In this document: piece after piece, positions 47,483 to 56,893 of the stretch
Position numbering within the stretch: position 1 is the first letter of the stretch
How the letters are laid out: each line of letters opens with the position of its first letter
Source of the DNA: an uncultured Prevotella sp.
Lineage (GTDB): Bacteria > Bacteroidota > Bacteroidia > Bacteroidales > Bacteroidaceae
Reading direction: 5' to 3'
Length of the DNA stretch: 64,000 nucleotides
NCBI GenBank assembly: GCA_944319935.1
Contig: CALUFM010000001.1
Location: 186,001 to 250,000 of the forward strand
Translations under genes and position numbers: made by a program
The notes under the pieces: model-generated
Database searches by the model: none
Told to the model about the DNA's origin: nothing
Seen by the model: only the letters and a program-made list of their open reading frames with translations

Positions 47483-47514
47483 CAAAATTACAATGTTTTG
47501 CCCATAAAAACAAA
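47483..47514 (-). promoter_or_regulatory. Promoter of the GH10-like gene
   Basis: Minus strand: TTTG (complement of 47511-47514), 20 bases, TAATTTTG (complement of 47483-47490). The ATG at 47478 begins only 4 bases after the box. Confidence 0.75.
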
Positions 47515-47665
47515 TATTATACTAATAAAAAGTTAAAATAAACCTTACAGGCCACGTAAAACAGGCATTTTCAGGATGGTTACCGCCACAGAAACGCCAA
47601 GAAAAGTTAAAAAAGCAAGTTGTGTGGGCACACACGAATTTTACAAAAATAAATCTTTTATATTA

Positions 47666-47698
47666 TTTGGTTAGAATGGAAAAAGTGGTTATATTTGC
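47666..47698 (+). promoter_or_regulatory. Promoter of a candidate small RNA
   Basis: TTTG at 47666-47669, 20 bases, TATATTTGC at 47690-47698: full consensus, with no gene downstream on this strand. Confidence 0.8.
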
Positions 47699-47701
47699 AA
47701 C

Positions 47702-47793
47702 TGTTATCCTGAAAACAATCTTTTTACCTTAAAAAACTAATACCTATTGAAGATATAGAGCGGTTGCCTGTGAGGGTCACCGCTTTATTTTTT
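47702..47793 (+). ncRNA. Candidate small RNA of about 92 nt
   Basis: A consensus promoter and a terminator bracket it. The 5' part is AT-rich and single-stranded by eye. The 3' stem AGCGGT (47759-47764)/ACCGCT (47779-47784) extends by a few inner pairs to a GTGA tetraloop at 47770-47773 and is followed by a T-run. No open frame of note lies inside, and the next gene is on the other strand. Target and family unknown. Confidence 0.6.
47759..47793 (+). terminator. Terminator of the candidate small RNA
   Basis: Stem AGCGGT/ACCGCT with a GTGA-capped inner part, then TTTATTTTTT. Confidence 0.7.
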
Positions 47794-48294
47794 ATATCCC
47801 GGTTACCCATCCAGACATTGCCGCTACGAACCTACAACTATAAAACTTTTTCCGTAAAACAAATTCAAGCACAGCCACTTCCACATCATTTTCATTTTAC
47901 CAAGCATTCAAGATGCCACCTTTCATAAAATAAAAGGCCATGTTTTGCGACACAAAACACGGTAAAATGGAACACAAAATGCCATGTATAGCCAACACGT
48001 TGAATAACAACATATTACCTACCAAAGCCATTAAAACGCCACAACCATGCGCTCCAAATAAAAAATCATTCCAATACTCCTGTAAAAAAACGACAGAAAT
48101 TGATAAGTATGACGAGAAAGACAAGGCCAACTGCATATTCATTGGCGGAAAAACATTCGTGGTTGGACAATCGGAACATTCATGTCTGCCACACAAAAAC
48201 TCGTCATAAAAGACATTGTAACGTATGCAGACAGGAAGATTGCCGCAATGAAGAAAATTATAAAGAAACGTTAAAACAAGAGGGAGTGTGCGAT
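47794..48294. other. Gene-free region
   Basis: About 500 bases between the small RNA and the ald terminator. It contains GGCCATGTTTTG, AAAACACGGTAAAATGG and AAATGCCATG words like those in other gene-free stretches. A minus-strand open frame of 154 codons (47897-48361) overlaps the ald terminator, reaches into the ald end and has no motif; I take it as chance. Confidence 0.4.
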
Positions 48295-48337
48295 AAAACA
48301 AAAAGAGCGAAACGCCCGGCAAGGGATGTTTCGCTCT
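48295..48337 (-). terminator. Terminator of ald
   Basis: AGAGCGAAAC (48304-48313) pairs perfectly with GTTTCGCTCT (48328-48337). On the minus strand it is followed by TTTTTG. Confidence 0.85.
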
Positions 48338-48357
48338 CACTTTCTTTGTCAAATTCT

Positions 48358-49464
48358 TCAAAGCTCCAATTTTTCGTAAGGCATGTCAAACACGTCAGCC
48401 ACAGCCTTGTATGTAACCTTGCCTTCAACAACATTAAGCCCCTTGTACAGCGCGGGATCTTCACGGCACGCTTGCTGCCAGCCCTTGTCGGCCAACGCCA
48501 CGGCGTAACGGAGCGTCGCGTTGGTAAGAGCCATGGTTGAGGTGTTAGGAACTGCACCCGGGATGTTAGCCACGGCGTAATGCACGATGCCGTCAACATC
48601 GTAAACAGGTTCGCTGTGCGTTGTCGGACGCGAAGTCTCGAAGCAGCCGCCCTGGTCGATGGCGACATCCACCAGCACAGAACCTGGCTGCATCAACTTC
48701 AACATGTCACGGGTTACAAGCTTAGGAGCTTTATCACCAGGCACAAGAACAGCACCGATTACGATGTCAGCGTCTTTGATTTCCTTGCAAATATTGTTGT
48801 GAGACGAATATACTGTGTTGACATTCGCCGGCATGTTGATTGACAACTCATGCAATTTTGGCAGCGAGATATCAGTTATGACGACATCGGCCCCCATACC
48901 GGCAGCCACGCGCGCCGAAGCTTGCCCCACGATGCCGCCGCCAAGGACAACGACCTTTGCCGGCCTTACTCCAGGCACGCCGCAAATCAGCTTGCCCATG
49001 CCGCCCTTGGTCTTTTGCAAGTAATACGCTCCGTTGATGGTTGCCATTCGCCCTGCAATTTCACTCATCGGCGTCAATAACGGCAATGAACCGTCAGCCG
49101 GTTGCACCGTCTCGTATGCAAGGCATACGCCGCCACTCTTCAGCATAGCATCGGTAAGCTCCCTGCTGCATGCAAAATGGAAATACGTAAACACTAACTG
49201 CCCTTTGCGAACGAGGCCGTATTCAGGCGCAATAGGCTCTTTCACCTTTATTATCATGTCTGCAGTGGCATAAACATCCTCTATCGTAGGCAATACTTGC
49301 GCCCCGACTTCAGAATACATATCATCAGAAAAACCGCTGCCCTCACCTGCCGTATGCTGTACATACACGGTGTGGCCGTGCTTTACTAATTCTGACACAC
49401 CTGCCGGAGTCATGCCCACGCGGTTCTCATTGTTCTTGATTTCTTTTGGAATACCGATTTTCAT
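48358..49464 (-). CDS. ald: Alanine dehydrogenase
   Basis: 368 residues. MKIGIPKEIKNNENRVGMTP is the family N-terminus, KVKEPIAPEY follows, VVLGGGIVGQASARVAAGMGA is the NAD fold, and VDVAIDQGGCFETS and NIPGAVPNTST close the active site. It converts alanine to pyruvate and ammonia reversibly. It is transcribed alone, with a -7 box and its own terminator. Confidence 0.95.
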   Translation of the reverse strand: MKIGIPKEIKNNENRVGMTPAGVSELVKHGHTVYVQHTAGEGSGFSDDMYSEVGAQVLPTIEDVYATADMIIKVKEPIAPEYGLVRKGQLVFTYFHFACSRELTDAMLKSGGVCLAYETVQPADGSLPLLTPMSEIAGRMATINGAYYLQKTKGGMGKLICGVPGVRPAKVVVLGGGIVGQASARVAAGMGADVVITDISLPKLHELSINMPANVNTVYSSHNNICKEIKDADIVIGAVLVPGDKAPKLVTRDMLKLMQPGSVLVDVAIDQGGCFETSRPTTHSEPVYDVDGIVHYAVANIPGAVPNTSTMALTNATLRYAVALADKGWQQACREDPALYKGLNVVEGKVTYKAVADVFDMPYEKLEL

Positions 49465-49507
49465 AGTTTCAGAAGGTTTTAATGAAACAATTTAAATAAT
49501 ATCGGCA

Positions 49508-49515
49508 CAAATATA
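49508..49515 (-). promoter_or_regulatory. -7 box for ald
   Basis: Minus strand TATATTTG, giving a leader of about 40 nt. It directly follows the terminator of the upstream operon; no upstream TTTG at the right distance. Confidence 0.55.
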
Positions 49516-49517
49516 TG

Positions 49518-49557
49518 AAAAATCCTGTTACATTGTAATCATGCAACAGGATTTTTT
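49518..49557 (-). terminator. Terminator of the nusB to DUF2461 operon
   Basis: AAAAATCCTGTT and AACAGGATTTTT arms with extra CAT/ATG pairing near the loop. T-runs lie on both strands; the minus-strand operon ends here. Confidence 0.8.
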
Positions 49558-49655
49558 TATTTTTAGCAAACAAATTCGTAGCAGACAAATATTTGGACAG
49601 ATAAGTCCCATTGACTGTCTGCAAATTTACTCGTCACTTGCTTACTAAGATAAAA

Positions 49656-50354
49656 TCATTCATAATCGTCAATGACAGAATTAATGAAATCCATCATAGG
49701 CTTTCCTACCTTCAGAATATTTGCCATATCGTCGAGCCATCCATCTCTCTCAAAGAAAGAATCAGGGACAGAATGCCAACAGCAATAATCTTTCATACGG
49801 ATGTATTGGATAAACTCATAATCTCGCGGGAAACCTGACGGCGCAGTCTTCAACCGCTCAATGCCAAACCCCTTGGCATCATCCCAACTTCCTTCACCAG
49901 GACGGCCAAACAGCTCAACAAAACGCCTGTTTTCCACAATATCACGCCATTGGCCGATATTGGCCATTATCTCATTGCGGCATGAAGTCAAGATATTTGT
50001 AGGCAGCCAATAATTACCGCACGAAACGAGGCAATGCCCAGGCTCAAGATGAATGTAATATCCACCGTGAAACGCTTTCTTGCCATGGGCGGCAATGTAA
50101 GCTCCAAGATGTGTTTTATATGGAGACTTATCCAAAGAGAAACGTGTGTCACGATAAAAACGATACATGGCATCCTTGGCTGTAAGGTGTTTTATGGTAG
50201 GGTCAAATTCCGCAATGCGGGCAATGGCCTGAGTCACCCCTTTTTCAAAATCAGTCCTTATCGCCTTATACTCTTCCTTATGCCCGTTAAACCACTCACG
50301 GGTGTTATTAGCCTTTATAGCTTTAAGGAAATTCAAAATTCTTTCAGCTTGCAT
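49656..50354 (-). CDS. DUF2461 family protein
   Basis: 232 residues. NTREWFNGHKEEYKAIR, FYRDTRFSLDKSPYKTHLGA and GYYIHLEPGHCLV are the DUF2461 (TIGR02453) signatures. The fold is known as conserved but the role is not. Last gene of the operon, 19 bases after nth. Confidence 0.88.
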   Translation of the reverse strand: MQAERILNFLKAIKANNTREWFNGHKEEYKAIRTDFEKGVTQAIARIAEFDPTIKHLTAKDAMYRFYRDTRFSLDKSPYKTHLGAYIAAHGKKAFHGGYYIHLEPGHCLVSCGNYWLPTNILTSCRNEIMANIGQWRDIVENRRFVELFGRPGEGSWDDAKGFGIERLKTAPSGFPRDYEFIQYIRMKDYCCWHSVPDSFFERDGWLDDMANILKVGKPMMDFINSVIDDYE

Positions 50355-50373
50355 AATAAAATCAAATTAATTT

Positions 50374-51024
50374 TCACGCAAGTTTGGCTCCATCCATAAT
50401 TTTAGGACAGAATGAGTTAAACGGACACCTCTCACAATGCGGAGTACGGCTTGTGCAAACATAACGACCATGCAAAAGCAACCAGTGATGGGCATCGGCT
50501 ATCATGCCTGACGGGATGTTCTTCATCAATTCCTTTTCCACTTTCAACGGAGTGGCACATGATTTCGGCACAAGCCCCAACCTGTGGCTGACACGAAAAA
50601 CATGTGTGTCAACAGCTATAACAGAACGTCCAAAGGCTACTGCCTGTATGACATTTGCAGTCTTACGGCCAACACCAGGCAGCTTCATAAGTTCATCCAT
50701 TGTTTCAGGCACTTCACCACCATGCCTCTCAACCAACATACGTGACATCTCTACCAAATGGCGTGACTTTGAATTCGGATATGAAACGCTTTTCACATAC
50801 TCGTATATATCTTCAGGCTCAGCCGCAGCCATCGCCTTTGCATCTGGATAATGTTCAAACAAGCCAGGAGTAACCATGTTCACCCTCTTATCAGTACACT
50901 GCGCACTAAGAATTACTGCAACAAGCAACTGGAACACGCTGCCAAACTCAAGTTCCGTATTAACATGGGGCATCTCCTTTTGGAAATGCCCCAACACGGT
51001 TTCATATCTATCCTTTTTTCTCAT
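50374..51024 (-). CDS. nth: Endonuclease III
   Basis: 216 residues from the ATG at 51024, which has GAGGA just upstream and overlaps the preceding gene by 17 bases; a longer start at 51057 is less likely. LPGVGRKTANVI is the helix-hairpin-helix with the catalytic lysine, VDTHVFRV has the catalytic Asp, and C-x6-C-x2-C-x5-C near the end binds a 4Fe-4S cluster. It removes oxidised pyrimidines from DNA. Confidence 0.94.
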   Translation of the reverse strand: MRKKDRYETVLGHFQKEMPHVNTELEFGSVFQLLVAVILSAQCTDKRVNMVTPGLFEHYPDAKAMAAAEPEDIYEYVKSVSYPNSKSRHLVEMSRMLVERHGGEVPETMDELMKLPGVGRKTANVIQAVAFGRSVIAVDTHVFRVSHRLGLVPKSCATPLKVEKELMKNIPSGMIADAHHWLLLHGRYVCTSRTPHCERCPFNSFCPKIMDGAKLA

Positions 51025-51442
51025 CTTCCTCTTTGGCTTTCTCAACAGGATTTTCAAAATCTGTTATCCCATTTTTAACCAATGTGTCATACCATTGAAG
51101 AAGTTTCCTTATGTCGCTGTCGTGAACACGCTCACGGTCAAAATCAGGAAGAACTTTACCGAAATACTCGCGAAGTTCTTTTGAAGCGCATTTCTTATAA
51201 TTAAATGATGCAGGCTGCCCGTTCTCCTCTTTATAAACATTGGCAAAAACAGTTGTCAACGGAATGTCTTCTGTCTCTGTGTATATTGCAATATCATTGA
51301 GGCTTGTCACACTGTCCGTGGCGAAGACCGGAAGACGTTTGTGTGTCTCGTCAACACGCTCAACTATCAAAGTTGCCTTACCCCTTGAAATTAGTTTGTA
51401 AAGACCAGGTTTACCTGAAATAGAAAGAATTGTATGTTCCAT
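51008..51442 (-). CDS. DUF5606-like protein
   Basis: 144 residues. MEHTILSISGKPGLYKLISR and TLIVERVDETHKRLPVF begin a small beta-rich domain, with LREYFGKVLPDFDRERVHDSD and a charged Lys/Glu tail. It fits the DUF5606 family, from memory. Function unknown. Its end overlaps nth. Confidence 0.75.
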   Translation of the reverse strand: MEHTILSISGKPGLYKLISRGKATLIVERVDETHKRLPVFATDSVTSLNDIAIYTETEDIPLTTVFANVYKEENGQPASFNYKKCASKELREYFGKVLPDFDRERVHDSDIRKLLQWYDTLVKNGITDFENPVEKAKEEDEKKG

Positions 51443-51487
51443 CTTTATTACATTATTTAAATTATAACTTAAACTTACAGCACCGCG

Positions 51488-52048
51488 TCAAACATGTAGC
51501 AATGCCAGAATATTGTCTATCTGAGACTCAAGATTTCCATGCCCGTCATTTTTAATTTCAAAATCGCTCAAAGCGACAATCTCGTCTTGGGGCATTTGTT
51601 TTGCAATCCAATCAAGAGCATTTTGCCGGGATATGCCGTCACGATTCATAATCCGCTCTATACGCACATTTACAGGAGCTGTAACACATACGACCTTGTC
51701 AACCAATCTGTCAAATCCGCTTGAAAACAGTATCGCACATTCCATCCATTCATAGCCAGAACCAACAAAATCTTCTGCAACCGCAGGATGCACAATATTG
51801 TTGATTCGCTTGGCGTTATCATCACTCTTCAACAGATAGTCTGCCAACACCGACTTTACCAACTTCCCGTCAACGAAAACATTCTCACCTACTGTTTTCT
51901 TCAGCTCTGACTGTATGGCTCCACATGAAGCCATTATGCGTTTGGCCGCCCTGTCACAATCATATATACGCAGCCCCCGTTTCTCCAATAAACGGCATAC
52001 GTAACTTTTACCGCTGCCTATTCCACCTGTTATCGCAACCTTGACCAT
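51488..52048 (-). CDS. coaE: Dephospho-CoA kinase
   Basis: 186 residues from the ATG at 52048. VAITGGIGSGKSYVCRLLE is the P-loop, and YDCDRAAKRIM and HPAVAEDF are family motifs. It makes CoA in the last step. An upstream TTG at 52072 would overlap the previous gene and is rejected. Confidence 0.93.
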   Translation of the reverse strand: MVKVAITGGIGSGKSYVCRLLEKRGLRIYDCDRAAKRIMASCGAIQSELKKTVGENVFVDGKLVKSVLADYLLKSDDNAKRINNIVHPAVAEDFVGSGYEWMECAILFSSGFDRLVDKVVCVTAPVNVRIERIMNRDGISRQNALDWIAKQMPQDEIVALSDFEIKNDGHGNLESQIDNILALLHV

Positions 52049-52058
52049 AGATGAAATT

Positions 52059-53042
52059 TTATTGTTCCTCAATCAAATAGTCTACTTGATTGAAACTTAT
52101 CCTCGCATTGCGAACACCATGTGGAACAGAACGCAAATATATGTTGCATTTTTCTGACGGATTTTCCATTACCTCATTATAATCCGCCACGACCTTGAAA
52201 CCCTCAGGACGTATTGAACGGAACATGCTTGCGCCAACGGTGAATGTGACTGTTACACGAGACGGAAATGTTCGCAACACTTTGCCTGCAGGCATATTCA
52301 CTGCAACAATCGGCACCTCAAACTTTTCTTCTGTCAATATATCAGGACATATTGACACTTTGACATTCTCAGGGACATACTTCACACCCTTTATCCTATT
52401 CAAATCAACGTTCCTGACCAAAGTGTCTGTCAGATTTGATACGTTCAAGAGCTTTGTACTTACATACTTTATACTATCCAAAATTTCACGACTGGCATAA
52501 ATCTCAACAGAATCTGGCTCTATAAAAACCCTTGACAAATAATAACTCTGCCCTGGAATGATTTTACCTGCCAATTTTACAGGCACATGCTTTTTCAAAC
52601 CATAGTTGAAAAAGTATTCAAATTTATCCGGCTTAACACTTACAATCTGGGATGAATTAAACAACTGACGATATATCAACTTCTGCAATTCTGCCGAAGG
52701 AACCAAACCACTACCAGAATTCTTGGCATAATTTCTGAACGGAATCTTCACACCACGCACCTTGTTGCCATACAAATATGCCAAGAGAGAAAAACCTTTG
52801 TCACGAACTGCGACACGAACATTAACAGTAGAATCACTTATCAGCACAACATTCTTGGGGACTTCAACAAGCTGTACTGGCACTTCTATTTCTTTCTCAT
52901 ACGTCTCATTAAGAGACATCAAAAGCCAAAAAGCTCCACTTAAAATCAAAAAAAACAAGAAAACAAGGAACTCCCTATTCATCCAACTGAACAGGAAGTT
53001 CCTAACCAATCCAAATATATGAAACAATCTAAAATCGTTCAT
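52059..53042 (-). CDS. YbbR-domain membrane protein
   Basis: 327 residues. One membrane segment (about 23-43) then a long outside region with repeated beta-rich YbbR-like domains. RNYAKNSGSGLVPSAEL and later RTFPSRVTVTF fit the family. In other phyla such proteins (CdaR) regulate a diadenylate cyclase; here it lies between yajC and coaE. Role inferred only. Confidence 0.8.
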   Translation of the reverse strand: MNDFRLFHIFGLVRNFLFSWMNREFLVFLFFLILSGAFWLLMSLNETYEKEIEVPVQLVEVPKNVVLISDSTVNVRVAVRDKGFSLLAYLYGNKVRGVKIPFRNYAKNSGSGLVPSAELQKLIYRQLFNSSQIVSVKPDKFEYFFNYGLKKHVPVKLAGKIIPGQSYYLSRVFIEPDSVEIYASREILDSIKYVSTKLLNVSNLTDTLVRNVDLNRIKGVKYVPENVKVSICPDILTEEKFEVPIVAVNMPAGKVLRTFPSRVTVTFTVGASMFRSIRPEGFKVVADYNEVMENPSEKCNIYLRSVPHGVRNARISFNQVDYLIEEQ

Positions 53043-53375
53043 TTATTTTGCCTGAGCATTTGCAGCACCCATGTTTGCGGTGATATCCGCAAAAACATAA
53101 TTCTTGTCAACACGGATTACCACGCCTTTTGAAACCTCCACATCAACAATGTTTGTTGCGAGGTCTATCTTCTTGACAACACCATATATTCCGCCACCAG
53201 TAACAACATTCGTTCCTTCTTGAAGACTGTTTTGGAATTTCCTTATTTCCTTTTGCTTTTTCTGCTGCGGACGAATCATGAAAAGCCACATGATTACGAA
53301 TATGGCAACCATCATAAGCAGGAAACCTAAGCCGCCACCTTGTTGTTGGGCTGCCAATAAAACTAATGTACTCAT
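53043..53375 (-). CDS. yajC: Preprotein translocase subunit YajC
   Basis: 110 residues. One membrane segment (about 17-36) followed by RPQQKKQKEIRKFQNSLQ and VVTGGGIYGVVKKID. It joins SecDF in the Sec system. Its stop codon abuts the start of the ybbR gene. Confidence 0.93.
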   Translation of the reverse strand: MSTLVLLAAQQQGGGLGFLLMMVAIFVIMWLFMIRPQQKKQKEIRKFQNSLQEGTNVVTGGGIYGVVKKIDLATNIVDVEVSKGVVIRVDKNYVFADITANMGAANAQAK

Positions 53376-53415
53376 TTTTCTTTCTTTTGATTAATAGTTC
53401 TGTTATGATAAAAAA

Positions 53416-54363
53416 TTATTTCTTTTTCGGCTTCTCACCAATGGGTTTTAACAACACTCCTGCATTTATCAAATAACGCGCTATGCTGTCAAGCATACCA
53501 TTGATGTAACCTGAACTTTTTGACGTACTATAAACTTTAGCCAAATCAACGTATTCATTAATCGTAACATTGATAGGGATATTGGGGAATGTCAACATTT
53601 CTGCTATAGCTATCTGCATTATCACCACATCCATGTATGCCAGTCGAGAGAAATCCCAATTCCGCGAGGTTTCGCTCATGTAACGCTGATACTGGTCTGC
53701 ATTGAGAATAGTTGCGCGGAACAGCTTGCGTGCAAAGTCCTTGTCTTCCTCGTCCTTGTACTCTGGCAACAATTCTTGGTTGACGTCACTTTCAGGCTCA
53801 AAACGTTTTATCGTCTTCAGCACAAACGTATCAACTATCTCCTTGTCATCATTCCAATACAAGCTTTTCTCCTCCAACACGGCATCCAGCTCGTCATTCT
53901 CCATAACAAGAGCCTTATATAGTTTGCGCCAAACTTCACGGTCTGCTTCGTATGAAGAATCTGCACTTTCCATATATTCGGAATACATGTTGCTCTGGAC
54001 CACCTGGGAATAAAGCTTCCTGACAAATTCAATATCATCGTCCCATGTCTGTTTTTGGCTTGATATGAAATCACATAGTTGCTTGTTTTCCTCAAGCTGC
54101 ATTGCGAATTTATTATCCACGAACTTGCTGGAAGGCAAGGGCAACCCCTCACGTTCAGCCCTTGAACGCTCTACTTCATAATGTTTGCGAGCTTCTTTCG
54201 ACACGGCCACTATCAACGCCAACAAATAATGATAAAGATGATAAGCCTTGGAAAGACTGAAAAGCAGTTCTTTTTCCGCCACATCCAAGTTTCGATTGCC
54301 GTTTTGATAGTATGCGTAGGTTAACTGGACTATTTTTATCCTTATTAATTCCCTGTTAATCAT
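53416..54363 (-). CDS. nusB: Transcription antitermination factor NusB, long form
   Basis: 315 residues, about twice the usual length. The N-terminus MINRELIRIKIVQLTYAYYQ and the C-terminal NVTINEYVDLAKVYS-like region flank a long Bacteroidetes-specific helical insert. NusB acts with NusE on boxA in rRNA transcription. First gene of an operon of seven. Confidence 0.9.
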   Translation of the reverse strand: MINRELIRIKIVQLTYAYYQNGNRNLDVAEKELLFSLSKAYHLYHYLLALIVAVSKEARKHYEVERSRAEREGLPLPSSKFVDNKFAMQLEENKQLCDFISSQKQTWDDDIEFVRKLYSQVVQSNMYSEYMESADSSYEADREVWRKLYKALVMENDELDAVLEEKSLYWNDDKEIVDTFVLKTIKRFEPESDVNQELLPEYKDEEDKDFARKLFRATILNADQYQRYMSETSRNWDFSRLAYMDVVIMQIAIAEMLTFPNIPINVTINEYVDLAKVYSTSKSSGYINGMLDSIARYLINAGVLLKPIGEKPKKK

Positions 54364-54393
54364 TCGTTATTGACATTTTCAACATTCAACGTT

Positions 54394-54426
54394 GCAAAAT
54401 TAGCTAAAAATAAGAATATCTGCAAG
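54394..54426 (-). promoter_or_regulatory. Promoter of the nusB operon
   Basis: Minus strand: CTTG (complement of 54423-54426), 20 bases, TAATTTTGC (complement of 54394-54402). Confidence 0.7.
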
Positions 54427-54462
54427 AAAACACATTGTTTTTATCTGTTTTTTATCCTATTG

Positions 54463-54495
54463 TTTGTTTGTTAAAAGAAAAAATGATAATTTTGC
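54463..54495 (+). promoter_or_regulatory. Promoter of rplY
   Basis: TTTG at 54463-54466, 20 bases, TAATTTTGC at 54487-54495. Leader of about 85 nt, long enough for regulation by the protein itself. Confidence 0.8.
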
Positions 54496-54585
54496 ACCGC
54501 TTTTTCAAGCACTACGTGAATATATTTACGTGTGATGGTGGATTAAGCAGATATTTTTCAAACTTAATTTTAGAGTAACACAATC

Positions 54586-55188
54586 ATGAAAGAAATCGAC
54601 GTAACCGGCAAAAAGAGAAACGAAACCGGAAAGAAAGCTTCTAAACTTTTGAGGAAAGAAGGCCTTATCCCTTGCAACCTGTATGGAGAAGCAAAAGACG
54701 AGAACGGACAGCCACAAGCCCTGTCGTTCGTTGTGTCTATGAAAGAGTTGCGCAAAATTGTTTACACGCCGCACATTTATGTAATCAATCTCATCATTGA
54801 TGGTGAAAGCCACACTGCCATCATGAAAGAGCTGCAGTTCCATCCTGTTACCGACGCACTCTTGCACGTTGACTTCTATGAAATCAACGACCAGAAACCT
54901 ATAACAATCGGTATCCCCGTGAAACTCACAGGATTGGCTCAAGGTGTGCGTGACGGTGGAAGGATGAACCTTTCTGTCCGCAAGCTCAACGTTACAGCAA
55001 AATACCAAGACATCCCCGAGCATCTTGACATTGATGTCACCAACCTGACCATCGGCAAGAGCATCAAAGTTGGCGAACTCAGCTTTGAAGGTCTTGAGCT
55101 GGCAACGAGCAAAGATGTTGTTGTATGCTCAATCAAGGCTACACGCAAATCTGCCGCTGCTGCCGCCAACGCTGACAGCAACGCATAA
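54586..55188 (+). CDS. rplY: Ribosomal protein bL25, CTC form
   Basis: 200 residues. KKASKLLRKEGLIPCNLYGE is the 5S-binding L25 domain, followed by the beta-barrel CTC domain (about 95-185) and an Ala-rich tail. It binds 5S rRNA. First of a plus-strand group with pth. Confidence 0.92.
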   Translation: MKEIDVTGKKRNETGKKASKLLRKEGLIPCNLYGEAKDENGQPQALSFVVSMKELRKIVYTPHIYVINLIIDGESHTAIMKELQFHPVTDALLHVDFYEINDQKPITIGIPVKLTGLAQGVRDGGRMNLSVRKLNVTAKYQDIPEHLDIDVTNLTIGKSIKVGELSFEGLELATSKDVVVCSIKATRKSAAAAANADSNA

Positions 55189-55223
55189 CAAGACTAACCA
55201 CACATTGTCGGTAAAATAGAACA

Positions 55224-55805
55224 ATGGACAAATACTTGATTGTGGGCTTAGGCAATCCGGGTGACGAATATGCCTATACACGCCACAACACTGGATACAT
55301 GGTATTGGACGCTTTCGCAAAGGCGTCCAATATTGTTTTTGACGACCGCCGTTACGGATTCATAGCGGAAACCACAGTAAAAGGACGCAAGGTCATTTTG
55401 CTAAAACCCACAACTTACATGAATCTCAGCGGCAACGCCGTAAGGTATTGGATGAACAAGGAAAACATTGCACTCGAACACTTGCTGGTCATCGTTGACG
55501 ACCTGTCACTTCCGCTTGGCACACTGCGCCTGAAAGGGAAAGGCAGCAACGGAGGACACAACGGCCTTGGCAACATCCAAAGCGTAATAGGCACACAACA
55601 ATACGCACGCTTACGTGTAGGCATTGGCAACGATTTTCCAAAAGGAATGCAAATTGACTGGGTGTTAGGGAAATATGACGAAAATGACATGGAAACACTA
55701 TCCCCAAGCATCGAAAAAGCCATTGAAATAATCAAAAGCTTCGTATTGGCAGGCCTTGACATTACAATGAACCAATTTAACAACAAACACGCAAATGGCA
55801 AATGA
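55224..55805 (+). CDS. pth: Peptidyl-tRNA hydrolase
   Basis: 193 residues. [20 protein letters not shown] has the catalytic His, [10 protein letters not shown] and [11 protein letters not shown] have the Asn and Asp, and GSNGGHNGL is the substrate loop. It frees tRNAs from dropped peptides. Its end overlaps the next gene by 11 bases. Confidence 0.95.
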   Translation: MDKYLIVGLGNPGDEYAYTRHNTGYMVLDAFAKASNIVFDDRRYGFIAETTVKGRKVILLKPTTYMNLSGNAVRYWMNKENIALEHLLVIVDDLSLPLGTLRLKGKGSNGGHNGLGNIQSVIGTQQYARLRVGIGNDFPKGMQIDWVLGKYDENDMETLSPSIEKAIEIIKSFVLAGLDITMNQFNNKHANGK

Positions 55806-56226
55806 CACGGCGAGAATTGACAAATGGCTGTGGGCCGCAAGAATTTTCAAAACACGCTCAATAGCCGCAACAGCATGCAAAAACGGACGTGTGACCATAA
55901 ACGGAGTTAACGTTAAGCCCTCACACGTCATTAAAGCAGGAGAAACCGTAAACGTCAAAAAACCGCCTATAACGTTTTCTTTCAAAGTATTACAATGCAT
56001 AGAGCAGCGAGTCGGAGCAAAATTGCTTCCACAGGTTTATGAAAACGTAACTGACGCTAAACAGTATGAAATACTGGAAATGAGCCGAATAAGCGGTTTT
56101 GTGGACAGAGCAAGGGGCACAGGACGCCCCACAAAAAAGGACAGGCGCAGCCTTGAAGCTTTCATCGAGCCTGCCATGTTCGGATTCTATGAAGATATTG
56201 ACGACGAGTTCGATGATGAACAGTGA
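55795..56226 (+). CDS. S4-domain RNA-binding protein, Hsp15-like
   Basis: 143 residues. [19 protein letters not shown] and [20 protein letters not shown] form the S4 domain, with a basic tail ending in an acidic patch. Hsp15 (HslR) recovers stalled 50S subunits with attached tRNA, which suits its overlap with pth. Confidence 0.88.
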   Translation: MANDTARIDKWLWAARIFKTRSIAATACKNGRVTINGVNVKPSHVIKAGETVNVKKPPITFSFKVLQCIEQRVGAKLLPQVYENVTDAKQYEILEMSRISGFVDRARGTGRPTKKDRRSLEAFIEPAMFGFYEDIDDEFDDEQ

Positions 56227-56281
56227 TACCCACAGACTAAAAATAGATAAAGACAATAATAATCTCCTAACATTCAAAATC

Positions 56282-56860
56282 ATGACAAATATAGCCATTT
56301 TCGTTTCAGGCAACGGAACAAACTGCGAAAACATCATCCGTTACTTCAAAAACAATCAAGATATATGTATAAAACTTGTCATCAGCAATAAAGCTGACGC
56401 ATACGCACTGACACGTGCCAGTTGGTATGACGTGCCATGCAGAGTGCTGTCAAAACAAGAAATCAATGACAGCGACACAGTCATACCATTACTTGAAGAA
56501 TGGGACATTAATTTCATTGTCCTTGCAGGATTCATGCTTATGGTACCCGATTTTATAATAGACAAATTCGAACACCAGATAGTCAACATCCATCCGTCAT
56601 TGCTGCCAAAATTCGGAGGGAAAGGTATGTATGGCCACCACGTACACGAGGCTGTCAAGGCCGCAGGCGAAAAAGAATCAGGCATAACAATCCACTTTGT
56701 AAGTAAAGTATGTGACGGCGGCGAAATAATAGCACAGTTCAAAACGCCTGTTTCGCCCGAAGATACAGCCGAAGACATTGAGAAGAAAATACACGTCTTG
56801 GAACAAAAACATTTCCCGGAGGTTATAAAAAGCGTCATAATGGATAACACCAGGAAATAA
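56282..56860 (+). CDS. purN: Phosphoribosylglycinamide formyltransferase
   Basis: 192 residues from the ATG at 56282; the upstream open frame overlaps the S4 gene and is not used. IAIFVSGNGTNCENII binds the substrate, FIVLAGFMLMVP and VNIHPSLLPKFGG carry the catalytic His region, and GITIHFVSKVCDGGEII the Asp. It transfers the formyl group to GAR in purine synthesis. Confidence 0.93.
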   Translation: MTNIAIFVSGNGTNCENIIRYFKNNQDICIKLVISNKADAYALTRASWYDVPCRVLSKQEINDSDTVIPLLEEWDINFIVLAGFMLMVPDFIIDKFEHQIVNIHPSLLPKFGGKGMYGHHVHEAVKAAGEKESGITIHFVSKVCDGGEIIAQFKTPVSPEDTAEDIEKKIHVLEQKHFPEVIKSVIMDNTRK

Positions 56861-56893
56861 GAAACATTATAGCGCAAGAATAAAAGCACCAGA

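Noticed and set aside
47897..48361. 154-codon minus-strand frame after ald
   Set aside because: It runs through the ald terminator and the end of ald and lacks any motif or promoter.
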